Assembly: GCA_025356765.1 (NCBI GenBank)
Contig: JANXRO010000289.1
Location: 1 to 5,546 of the forward strand
Length of the DNA: 5,546 bases
Source: Hyphomicrobiales bacterium
GTDB lineage: Bacteria; Pseudomonadota; Alphaproteobacteria; Rhizobiales; Aestuariivirgaceae
Direction of reading: 5' to 3'
Shown here: one piece after another, positions 1-5,546 of the stretch
Layout: each line of letters begins with the position of its first letter
Numbering within the stretch: the stretch's first letter is position 1
Made by a program: the position numbers and the translations under genes
Notes under the pieces: model-generated
Told to the model about the DNA's origin: nothing
The model's database searches: none
Seen by the model: the letters and a program-made list of their open reading frames with translations, nothing else

Positions 1-51
1 GCGATTGGCGTGAAAGATGTTTTGCGGGCCGTGTTAAAACGCGAGAACTAA
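1..51 (+). CDS. C-terminal end of an unidentified convergent gene (partial)
   Basis: Frame 1 of the plus strand is open from the window edge for 16 codons and ends at a TAA at 49-51. It reads AIGVKDVLRAVLKREN, which looks like a charged amphipathic helix at a protein C-terminus. Its stop codon overlaps the deoB stop (TAG on the minus strand, 48-50), giving a tail-to-tail arrangement with a 4-base overlap. The complementary strand of bases 1-47 contains no ATG, GTG or TTG, so no further operon gene starts here. The fragment is too short to identify a family, and 16 open codons could occur by chance. The call rests mostly on the stop falling exactly at the end of deoB. Confidence 0.45.
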   Translation, partial: AIGVKDVLRAVLKREN

Positions 52-1217
52 AAATTTGTTCCGGCTTTCAAGGGGCCAACGCCCAGCAAGCCCGCAATCG
101 TTTGGCCGATATCGGCAAAACTTTTGCGTAAACCCACACTGCCAGCTTTCTGTTTGCTGCCTAGCCACAACACCGGAATGCGTTCTCTGGTGTGGTCTGT
201 ACCTTTAAACGTTGGGTCGTTGCCGTGGTCAGCTGTAATCACCAAATGATCGTCTGGCGCCAACAGGGCAATTGCCTTGCCCAACCACAGATCAAAATAT
301 TCCAGCAATCTGGAATAGCCCGCGGCATCGCGCCTGTGGCCAAAATCGGTGTCGAAGTTCACAAAGTTCACCATCAGAAAGCCGCCGTCTTTCAGCTTGG
401 GCATTTCGTCAAAAGTGGTTTGTGTTAACACATCCATGCCCGACACTTTGATTTCGCGGCCCGTGCCTGAATGTGCATAGATGTCACCAATCTTGCCAAT
501 GCACACCACATCACGGCCCACATCACTCAACACATCCAGCAAAGTTGGATGCGGGGGCAAAACCGAATAATCCTTGCGGTTGCCTGTGCGTTCAAATGTT
601 TGGGCTGTCTCTCCCACAAAGGGCCGCGCGATAACACGCCCGATATTCAGCGCAAAAGAAAGTTCACGCGCCACTGCACACACATCATAAAGCCGTTGCA
701 AACCAAAATGTTTTTCATGGGCAGCAATTTGGATAACACTGTCGGCACTTGTATAGATTATGGGTTTGCCAGATTTTATATGCTCTTCACCAAACTGTTC
801 AATCACCTCAGTGCCTGAAGCGTGGCCCAAGCACAAAAAACCCGGCAGAGTGCAGCGTTTGATCACCTCATCCAAAAAGCTTTGTGGAAAGGCCGGAATG
901 GTTTGTGGAAAATAACCCCAATCCTTATCCAAAGGCACTCCGGCAATTTCCCAATGGCCGGTGATTGTATCCTTGCCGCGCGACACTTCCGTGGCAGCAC
1001 CATAACGCCCAATAATTTTCGCCGTTGGAAATGGATCAACACCGCCTGCCACAAGGGCCGCAGCACCAAGGCCCAGTGATGCAAGATGTGGAATATGAGG
1101 TGCGTGAATTTCGGCCACATTGCCAAAGGTGTTTGACCCTTCATCACCAAAGGCCGCTGCATCTGGCGCATGACCAAGGCCAAAGCCGTCCATTATAAAA
1201 AGATAAACACGGCTCAT
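48..1217 (-). CDS. deoB: Phosphopentomutase DeoB
   Basis: DeoB is a cytosolic enzyme that interconverts (deoxy)ribose-1-phosphate and (deoxy)ribose-5-phosphate. It links the nucleoside phosphorylases encoded upstream to central metabolism. The 389 residues match the usual family length (about 390-410) and show the alkaline-phosphatase-superfamily metal sites: D10 in the N-terminal FIMDGFGLG, the GKDT-x-TGHWE motif at 81-90 with T84 aligning with the catalytic threonine of the Bacillus enzyme, D289 and H294 in NFDTDFGHRRD, and D330, H331 and H342 in the ADHGND...TDHTRE block. The region around 100-215 corresponds to the cap domain. The ATG at 1215-1217 sits in an ATGA overlap with the deoA stop. 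I see no good Shine-Dalgarno sequence before it, so translation probably depends on coupling to deoA. The protein ends in the expected short tail and looks intact. Confidence 0.97.
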   Translation of the reverse strand: MSRVYLFIMDGFGLGHAPDAAAFGDEGSNTFGNVAEIHAPHIPHLASLGLGAAALVAGGVDPFPTAKIIGRYGAATEVSRGKDTITGHWEIAGVPLDKDWGYFPQTIPAFPQSFLDEVIKRCTLPGFLCLGHASGTEVIEQFGEEHIKSGKPIIYTSADSVIQIAAHEKHFGLQRLYDVCAVARELSFALNIGRVIARPFVGETAQTFERTGNRKDYSVLPPHPTLLDVLSDVGRDVVCIGKIGDIYAHSGTGREIKVSGMDVLTQTTFDEMPKLKDGGFLMVNFVNFDTDFGHRRDAAGYSRLLEYFDLWLGKAIALLAPDDHLVITADHGNDPTFKGTDHTRERIPVLWLGSKQKAGSVGLRKSFADIGQTIAGLLGVGPLKAGTNF

Positions 1218-2521
1218 GGTGAAATGCGTTCGATAACGGGAGACATTTCAGCAGCAAGTTCGCCCACGCGATAAGCCGATTTTACCAAAAATGCAGCTCG
1301 GGCAAAAGCTTCTTCATCACGCGCATGAATAAAACAAAGCGGCGTGTTCATGTCAGCCACAAAATTTACACCCAGCAATTGCGACAAGCCGACAGAGTGA
1401 TCAATCTTGTCATCAGCGCGCCTGCGGCCTCCGCCCAATTCAATTACGGCCAGACCCAAATCGCGTGTGGCGATTTTTGTCACAACGCCTTCATCATCAG
1501 CAAAAATGGGCTTGATAATGGCCGCCGTTTTCATGTGGGTTTCAGGGCGCTCAATAAAATCCTTGGGGCCTCCGAGGGCTGCCACCATCTTGGCAAAAAT
1601 CTCCAGTGCCTTGCCAGAATGCAATGCTTTCTCCAGTTGTAAACGCGCAGCACTCAGTGTTGATGCAAGCCCGGCACTGACCAACAGCTCTGCCCCCAAC
1701 GACACCGTGATGTCTTGAACACGCCTGTTGATGATCTCATTTTTCAAAAAGCCAACGGCGTGCAAAACTTCCAACGCATTGCCGGCATAAGGTGCCAAGG
1801 GTTGATCCATATCCGTAATCAGCGCCGTGGTTTTCAAGCCCGCACCGTTTGCCACGCTGACCAAAGACTTAGCCAAGGTTTGCGCATCTTCCAGTGTGTC
1901 CATGAAAGCGCCAGAACCGAATTTCACGTCCATCACCAAATGGCCCAAACCAGCGGCAAGCTTTTTCGATAAAATAGAAGCCGTGATCAGCGGCACAGAT
2001 TCAACCGTAGCTGTTACATCACGAATTCCGTAGAGGCGTTTATCGGCGGGGGCCAAATCTGCTGTTTGGCCAATAATGGCGCAGCCAACATCGCGGGTGA
2101 CTTTGCGAAAAAGTTCAAGGCCCGGCGCAGTATTATATCCTGCAATGGAATCAAGTTTATCCAAGGTGCCGCCCGTGTGGCCCAAACCGCGCCCAGAAAT
2201 CATCGGCACAAAGCAGTCACACGCCGCTAACATGGGGGCCAACATCAGCGAGATATTATCACCAATGCCGCCTGTTGAATGTTTATCGACCACGGGGCCG
2301 GGCAAATCCCATTTCAACACGGTGCCGGAATCGCGCATGGCTAAGGTCAAGCCCACGGCCTCGTCAGCGCTCATGCCCTTGAAAAAAACCGCCATGGCGA
2401 AAGCTGCCACTTGGCCTTCCGTTACAGAGCCGCTGGTCAACCCGCTGATGAACTCGTTCACCTGCGTACTGGTCAATTCATTGCCATCGCGCTTGGCGCG
2501 GATGACCTCTTGGGGCAGCAC
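1214..2521 (-). CDS. deoA: Thymidine phosphorylase DeoA
   Basis: DeoA catalyses reversible phosphorolysis of thymidine (and deoxyuridine) to the free base and 2-deoxyribose-1-phosphate, the substrate of DeoB encoded next. The 435 residues align end to end with my recollection of E. coli DeoA (440). Seen in order: an N-terminal helical domain (about 1-65), the phosphate-binding KHSTGG at 80-85, the pyrimidine-nucleoside-phosphorylase signature at 109-124 (SGRGLGHTGGTLDKLD), and the C-terminal domain with GGGRR at 363-367. Predicted base contacts H81, R167, S182 and K186 are all present, matching E. coli H85, R171, S186 and K190. The signature ends in Asp where Glu is usual. The start is GTG (2519-2521), overlapping the punA TAG by one base. 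It is supported by an AAGGA nine bases upstream and by N-terminal agreement with the family. A broader pyrimidine phosphorylase activity cannot be excluded. Confidence 0.96.
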   Translation of the reverse strand: MLPQEVIRAKRDGNELTSTQVNEFISGLTSGSVTEGQVAAFAMAVFFKGMSADEAVGLTLAMRDSGTVLKWDLPGPVVDKHSTGGIGDNISLMLAPMLAACDCFVPMISGRGLGHTGGTLDKLDSIAGYNTAPGLELFRKVTRDVGCAIIGQTADLAPADKRLYGIRDVTATVESVPLITASILSKKLAAGLGHLVMDVKFGSGAFMDTLEDAQTLAKSLVSVANGAGLKTTALITDMDQPLAPYAGNALEVLHAVGFLKNEIINRRVQDITVSLGAELLVSAGLASTLSAARLQLEKALHSGKALEIFAKMVAALGGPKDFIERPETHMKTAAIIKPIFADDEGVVTKIATRDLGLAVIELGGGRRRADDKIDHSVGLSQLLGVNFVADMNTPLCFIHARDEEAFARAAFLVKSAYRVGELAAEMSPVIERISP

Positions 2522-3306
2522 TATTTCATGTCCTTGAAAAAGCGAATGAGAAGGCGCTGCATGTTAACAGCGGCCTTGGCCCCTTCGCGTTTGGTTTCTT
2601 CGTGGCTGGGTGAAGCACCTTTGATGCCAGCCGCCAAATTGGTGATGGTGGACACCGCCACAACTTTCATGCCCAAACGCCTTGCCAAAATTGTTTCAGG
2701 TGCTGTGGACATGCCAACCGCAGTGCCACCAATAATCTGCATCATGCGAATTTCAGCAGGTGTCTCAAAGGATGGGCCAGAATACCAGCAATAAACGCCT
2801 TGCTTTAAAGCGATCTTTTCTTTTTTGGCAGCGGCCAACATGGCTTTGCGCAAATCAGAATCATAAGCATTTGTCATCGAAACAAAATTTTCATCCCCAT
2901 GCTGGCCAATCAAAGGGTTCATGCCCGCGCAATTGATATGGTCTGTCAGCGCCATCAAAGAGCCAGGCTTCATCGACGCTTTCAATGAACCCGCAGCATT
3001 GGTGAGAAGCAAAGTTTCAATGCCTGCTTCTTTTAATTGTTCCAAAGCGGGTCGCATTACCGCGGCATTGCCGCTTTCATAAGCATGAGCACGACCAGCC
3101 AGAACCGCAACCTCTTTGCCGCCAAGCTTGCCCAGATAAAGCTTGCCCGCATGGCCGGAAATTTTTGGAACTGGAAAACCGGAAAGTTCAGAATAAGGAA
3201 TTGCAATTGCATCTTGCACAGCATCCGCAATCATGCCGAGCGCTGAACCGAGAATGATTGCAACCTTTGGCTGGCGGCCTTCAAGTTTTGATTTCAAATT
3301 ATTCAT
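2521..3306 (-). CDS. punA: Purine nucleoside phosphorylase, trimeric (class II) type
   Basis: This enzyme splits purine (deoxy)nucleosides with phosphate into the free base and (deoxy)ribose-1-phosphate. The 261 residues fit the low-molecular-mass PNP/MTAP family rather than hexameric DeoD. Aligned with human PNP, the phosphate site is S21, R72, H74 and S200. The TNAAGSL motif is at 102-108, GPSFETPAE at 177-185 supplies E185, and N223 in ITN matches the Asn that favours 6-oxopurines (inosine, guanosine). H235 in SHEE matches human H257. I chose the ATG at 3304-3306 over an in-frame start 84 bases upstream. It lies in an ATGA overlap with the cdd stop, has a GGAG eight bases upstream, and begins where family homology begins; the longer version would add 28 unrelated residues lying inside cdd. 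An MTA phosphorylase role is less likely because of N223 and the neighbours. Confidence 0.94.
   Translation of the reverse strand: MNNLKSKLEGRQPKVAIILGSALGMIADAVQDAIAIPYSELSGFPVPKISGHAGKLYLGKLGGKEVAVLAGRAHAYESGNAAVMRPALEQLKEAGIETLLLTNAAGSLKASMKPGSLMALTDHINCAGMNPLIGQHGDENFVSMTNAYDSDLRKAMLAAAKKEKIALKQGVYCWYSGPSFETPAEIRMMQIIGGTAVGMSTAPETILARRLGMKVVAVSTITNLAAGIKGASPSHEETKREGAKAAVNMQRLLIRFFKDMK
2531..2535 (-). promoter_or_regulatory. Ribosome binding site of deoA
   Basis: AAGGA lies nine bases before the GTG start of deoA, within the last codons of punA. It supports GTG initiation at the TAGTG junction. Confidence 0.6.
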
Positions 3307-3695
3307 TGCAAATTCTCCGGCCCAAAGCTGGCGGGCAACAGTTGTTCCAATGTGAAGGTTTGGATCAAATCTCCAGCCTCGGTGCAGCAATGAATTTTCA
3401 CATCACCCTTGGCAAATTCCCGAATTTTTTGGCGACAGCCGCCACAGGGTGTGCACAACGCATCGCCGTTGCCCAAAACCGCAACCTCTTTAATTTGGGT
3501 TCCGCCCGCCATAACCAAATGTGAAATGGCCGAACATTCCGCGCACCATCCTTGCGGATAGGCGGCGTTTTCCATATTGGCACCACCATGAATGCGGCCT
3601 TGTTCATCGCGCATTGCAGCGCCCACGTAGAACTTTGAATAGGGTGCATGAGATTTTTTGCGGGCCACCATCGCTGCCTTGATAAGATCTTGCAT
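3303..3695 (-). CDS. cdd: Cytidine deaminase (short, tetrameric type)
   Basis: Cdd hydrolytically deaminates cytidine and deoxycytidine to uridine and deoxyuridine, feeding the phosphorylase step. The 130 residues match the short zinc enzymes such as B. subtilis Cdd (136), not the long E. coli form. Seen: PYSKFYVGAA at 18-27 (F22 expected at the substrate pocket), NMENAAYP at 40-47 (N40 and E42 for the ribose), CAE at 51-53 with zinc ligand C51 and proton-shuttling E53, and PCGGC at 83-87 with zinc ligands C84 and C87. The tail LLPASFGPENL is typical. Position 54 is Cys where many short Cdds have Arg. The start is ambiguous: ATGATG at 3693-3698 offers two. I prefer the second because the AGGA at 3702-3705 is six bases from it and only three from the first. 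The reading frame extends further upstream, but that part lies inside the permease gene and lacks family features. Confidence 0.95.
   Translation of the reverse strand: MQDLIKAAMVARKKSHAPYSKFYVGAAMRDEQGRIHGGANMENAAYPQGWCAECSAISHLVMAGGTQIKEVAVLGNGDALCTPCGGCRQKIREFAKGDVKIHCCTEAGDLIQTFTLEQLLPASFGPENLQ
3315..3318 (-). promoter_or_regulatory. Ribosome binding site of punA
   Basis: GGAG lies eight bases before the ATG at 3304-3306, inside the last codons of cdd. It decides for this start over the in-frame upstream alternative at 3388-3390. Confidence 0.75.
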
Positions 3696-4657
3696 CATCT
3701 GTCCTTTGTATAGGGAATGCCTGCCGCGCGCGGCGGAATAGATTTGCCGATAAAGCCCGCGAGCAAAATCACTGTCATAATGTAAGGCAGCGCATTGAAA
3801 AACTGTACTGGAATTTCGAACCCAAACACATGTGCGCCTTGCAGAAAATTTGCGATGGCCTGCAAAAAGCCAAACAGCAAACATGCGTAAAGCGCTGGCC
3901 ACGCCCGCCAGTTTGCAAAGATCAAAGCTGTAAGCGCCATGAAGCCGCGGCCAGCCGACATATCGCGCACGAAACTGGCGGAAAGCGATGTTGATAAATA
4001 AGCACCCGCAACACCACAGAGCAGGCCAGCGATCATCACCGCTTGATAACGCAGCTTGGCAACCGAGATGCCCGCAGTATCTACTGCATGCGGGTTTTCA
4101 CCCACTGCCCGAAGCCTAAGGCCAAAGCGTGTCTTGGCTAAGGCCCAAGCGGTAAGCGGCACCAAGGCAAATGCAAAAAAGGTCAAGACCGAATGGTCTA
4201 AAATAATTTTAGAAAGTGGGCCAATGATGGGTGTGGTGAACAACGCATCTCGGCCCGGAAAGTTAATTGGTAAAAAGCGCGTAGCGTCATCTAAGGCCGG
4301 TGTTCTGCCGCCCTGTTTGAACCAACTGTTGCCGATCACTGATGTAAGCCCCAACGCTAACATGTTGATGGCAACGCCTGAAACAACTTGGTTGCCGCGT
4401 TGGGTGATGGAAGCGTAACCGTGAATCAAAGCCATGCAGATTGAGATGATGATGGCAAAGAGCAATCCCGCCCAAGGTGTGTGGAAATAATATGAGCCAC
4501 AAGCCGCAGCAAAAGCACCTGTGAGAATTTTGCCCTCTAAACCAATATCGACAATACCGGAACGCTCACTCCACAAGCCTGCCAAGCACGCCAAAATAAG
4601 CGGCACTGACATGCGTATGGTTGAAGATAAAATTTCAGGCAGAAGAGAAAAATCCAT
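3695..4657 (-). CDS. Nucleoside ABC transporter permease 2 (BPD_transp_2 family)
   Basis: This is an inner-membrane permease of the branched-chain amino acid/sugar importer family (BPD_transp_2), closest in character to NupQ/YufQ of Bacillus and RnsD of Streptococcus. It is predicted to pair with the upstream permease to import nucleosides. The 320 residues match the usual length (about 300-320). Hydrophobic segments lie near 14-30, 44-58, 62-82, 91-109, 157-173, 204-222, 238-274 (probably two) and 289-304. Diagnostic stretches are ERSGIVDIGLEG at 31-42, the cytoplasmic loop RFGLRLRAVGENPHAVDTAG at 177-196 that should contact the ATPase, and AGRGFMALTALIF at 235-247. The ATG abuts the stop of the upstream permease and follows a strong GGAGG at 4663-4667. 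Nucleoside specificity is inferred mainly from the salvage genes downstream; the substrate cannot be read from the sequence. Confidence 0.93.
   Translation of the reverse strand: MDFSLLPEILSSTIRMSVPLILACLAGLWSERSGIVDIGLEGKILTGAFAAACGSYYFHTPWAGLLFAIIISICMALIHGYASITQRGNQVVSGVAINMLALGLTSVIGNSWFKQGGRTPALDDATRFLPINFPGRDALFTTPIIGPLSKIILDHSVLTFFAFALVPLTAWALAKTRFGLRLRAVGENPHAVDTAGISVAKLRYQAVMIAGLLCGVAGAYLSTSLSASFVRDMSAGRGFMALTALIFANWRAWPALYACLLFGFLQAIANFLQGAHVFGFEIPVQFFNALPYIMTVILLAGFIGKSIPPRAAGIPYTKDR
3702..3705 (-). promoter_or_regulatory. Ribosome binding site of cdd
   Basis: AGGA (within AAAGGA) lies three bases before the first ATG of the ATGATG pair and six before the second. The spacing favours the second ATG (3693-3695) as the cdd start. 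It is embedded in the end of permease 2. Confidence 0.65.
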
Positions 4658-5546
4658 CTAATCCTCCGCCTTGAAAAACAGCGCCGCAAGATAAGGCCGG
4701 AAGGCATCTTCAAGTGCGCCCATAAATAGTATGACCAAGCCTTGGATCACCACAATCATATCTCGTGAAATGGTTTGAATGGCAAATGAAAGCTCAGTTC
4801 CGCCTTGATAGAGCATGCCAAACAACAAAGCAGAAAGCACAATGCCCAATGGGTGAGAGCGCCCCATCAAAGCCACAGCGATGCCCACAAAACCAGCGCC
4901 GCCAACAAAATCCAACAGCAACCGATGTTGAACGCCAATGACCTCATTAAAGGCCACCAAGCCCGCAAGCCCGCCAGATATTGCCATGGCGATCATAATG
5001 ATGCGTTGGGGTTTGATGCCCGCATAAATCGCTGCTTCGGAATTGGCCCCCACCGCGCGTAATTCAAAGCCCAACTTGGTGCGCCACAACAAATACCAGA
5101 TGAGGAAGGCGACCAAAAAGGCGACGAATACCACCGGGTTCAACGGCGATGATGGCAATTTCATTCCGATTACCCGGCCAATTTCGCGGAAGTTTAAAAT
5201 ATAAGCATCATCAATGGCTCGGCTTTCCACGGCCATTTTGCCAGTGGGACGAAACACGTTGTTGATCAAATACACCATCACGCTGGATGCGATGAAGTTG
5301 AACATGATGGTGGTAATCACAATATGGCTGCCACGCTTGGCTTGAAGATAACCGGGAATCCAGCCATAAAGCGCACCAATGGCAATACTACCAATCATGG
5401 CGGCGAGAATTGTAACCGGCTGCGAAATGCTGGTGGGCAAAACCGCTGCTAAAGCGCCGCCCAGCAAAAGCCCAGGCGTTGCAGCGCCAAGCCCTGCTGT
5501 ATAGGCCTGACCTTCGCCCCCGATGTTGAACAAGCCCGCATGAAAC
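4658..5546 (-). CDS. Nucleoside ABC transporter permease 1 (BPD_transp_2 family), N-terminus outside window
   Basis: This is the first of the paired inner-membrane permeases, like NupP/YufP or RnsC. About 295 residues are visible. The frame stays open to the right edge, reading FHAGLFNIGGEGQ from base 5545, so the TTG at 5531-5533 is an internal leucine codon, not a start. Family members are commonly about 340-380 residues, so perhaps 50-80 are missing. Counting from that TTG, FNIGGEGQ (2-9) is the counterpart of VDIGLEG in permease 2. The ATPase-contact loop TKLGFELRAVGANSEAAIYAG is at 152-172, ALMGRSHPLGIVLSALLFG at 221-239, and RDMIVVIQGLVILFMGALE at 257-275. Several hydrophobic membrane segments are present. 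It ends at TAG (4658-4660), directly against the next start. The partner ATPase and BMP-type binding lipoprotein are probably encoded upstream, outside the window. Confidence 0.93.
   Translation of the reverse strand, partial: FHAGLFNIGGEGQAYTAGLGAATPGLLLGGALAAVLPTSISQPVTILAAMIGSIAIGALYGWIPGYLQAKRGSHIVITTIMFNFIASSVMVYLINNVFRPTGKMAVESRAIDDAYILNFREIGRVIGMKLPSSPLNPVVFVAFLVAFLIWYLLWRTKLGFELRAVGANSEAAIYAGIKPQRIIMIAMAISGGLAGLVAFNEVIGVQHRLLLDFVGGAGFVGIAVALMGRSHPLGIVLSALLFGMLYQGGTELSFAIQTISRDMIVVIQGLVILFMGALEDAFRPYLAALFFKAED
4663..4667 (-). promoter_or_regulatory. Strong ribosome binding site of permease 2
   Basis: GGAGG lies five bases before the ATG of permease 2, within the last codons of permease 1. 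It is the best Shine-Dalgarno match in the window and fixes the start at 4655-4657. Confidence 0.85.

Noticed and set aside
19..40. An imperfect inverted repeat (GTTTT ... AAAAC) past the end of deoB that could act as a terminator.
   Set aside because: The stem is only five A/T-rich pairs around a 12-base centre with no stable inner stem and no T-run, and it lies in probable coding sequence.
3..131. A plus-strand frame 3 open stretch at the left edge as an alternative convergent gene.
   Set aside because: Most of it is antisense to the end of deoB and its residues are not protein-like; frame 1, ending exactly at the deoB stop, is the better candidate.
2076..2537. A 153-codon open frame on the plus strand opposite deoA, and several other plus-strand frames of 68-127 codons across the window.
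   Set aside because: They lie antisense to confidently identified genes, show no recognisable domains, and their residue content reflects mirrored codon bias. They are shadows.
3307..3390. An in-frame N-terminal extension of 28 residues for purine nucleoside phosphorylase.
   Set aside because: It lies inside cdd, has no family similarity, and the downstream ATG has a good ribosome site and an ATGA overlap.
3699..3902. An N-terminal extension of about 68 residues for cytidine deaminase.
   Set aside because: It runs within permease 2 in another frame, is rich in Arg, Cys and Trp, and lacks Cdd features; the short form has the normal family length.
5531..5533. TTG as a start codon for permease 1.
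   Set aside because: The frame stays open to the window edge, and the residues before it (FHAG) continue the conserved block leading into LFNIGGEG, so this is an internal leucine.

Overview
The window is a gapless stretch of a nucleoside uptake and breakdown operon. All six genes lie on the minus strand and are transcribed from the right edge to the left. In order they are: an ABC-transporter inner-membrane permease (5' end outside the window), a second permease of the same family, cytidine deaminase (cdd), trimeric-type purine nucleoside phosphorylase (punA-type), thymidine phosphorylase (deoA) and phosphopentomutase (deoB). At the far left, 16 codons of an unidentified plus-strand gene appear to run convergently into the end of deoB.

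The source is probably a bacterium of the Alphaproteobacteria. The basis is the general look of the proteins, a base composition near half G+C judged by eye, and a gene order like the nucleoside operons I recall from Rhizobiales and relatives. This is family-level recognition without a database search, so it is tentative.

Layout by region: 4658-5546 permease 1 (partial); 3695-4657 permease 2; 3303-3695 cdd; 2521-3306 punA; 1214-2521 deoA; 48-1217 deoB; 1-51 end of a convergent gene. No intergenic DNA separates the operon genes: each junction abuts or overlaps by 1 to 4 bases. No promoter or operator is visible, so the operon must be controlled from beyond the right edge. No RNA gene, mobile element, CRISPR array or convincing terminator was seen.

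How the genes work together: the two permeases form the membrane channel of a nucleoside importer of the NupNOPQ / RnsABCD type. Its ATPase and BMP-family binding lipoprotein are probably encoded just beyond the right edge. Inside the cell, Cdd converts (deoxy)cytidine to (deoxy)uridine. PunA phosphorolyses 6-oxopurine nucleosides such as inosine and guanosine. DeoA phosphorolyses thymidine and deoxyuridine. The released (deoxy)ribose-1-phosphate is converted by DeoB to the 5-phosphate, which enters central metabolism. Deoxyribose-phosphate aldolase (deoC), adenosine deaminase and uracil phosphoribosyltransferase are not in the window.

This is a well-understood type of locus and I find no evidence for an undescribed system. 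The points most worth checking are the tight overlapping architecture, the overlapping convergent stop codons at the left end, and some residue-level departures in Cdd and DeoA.
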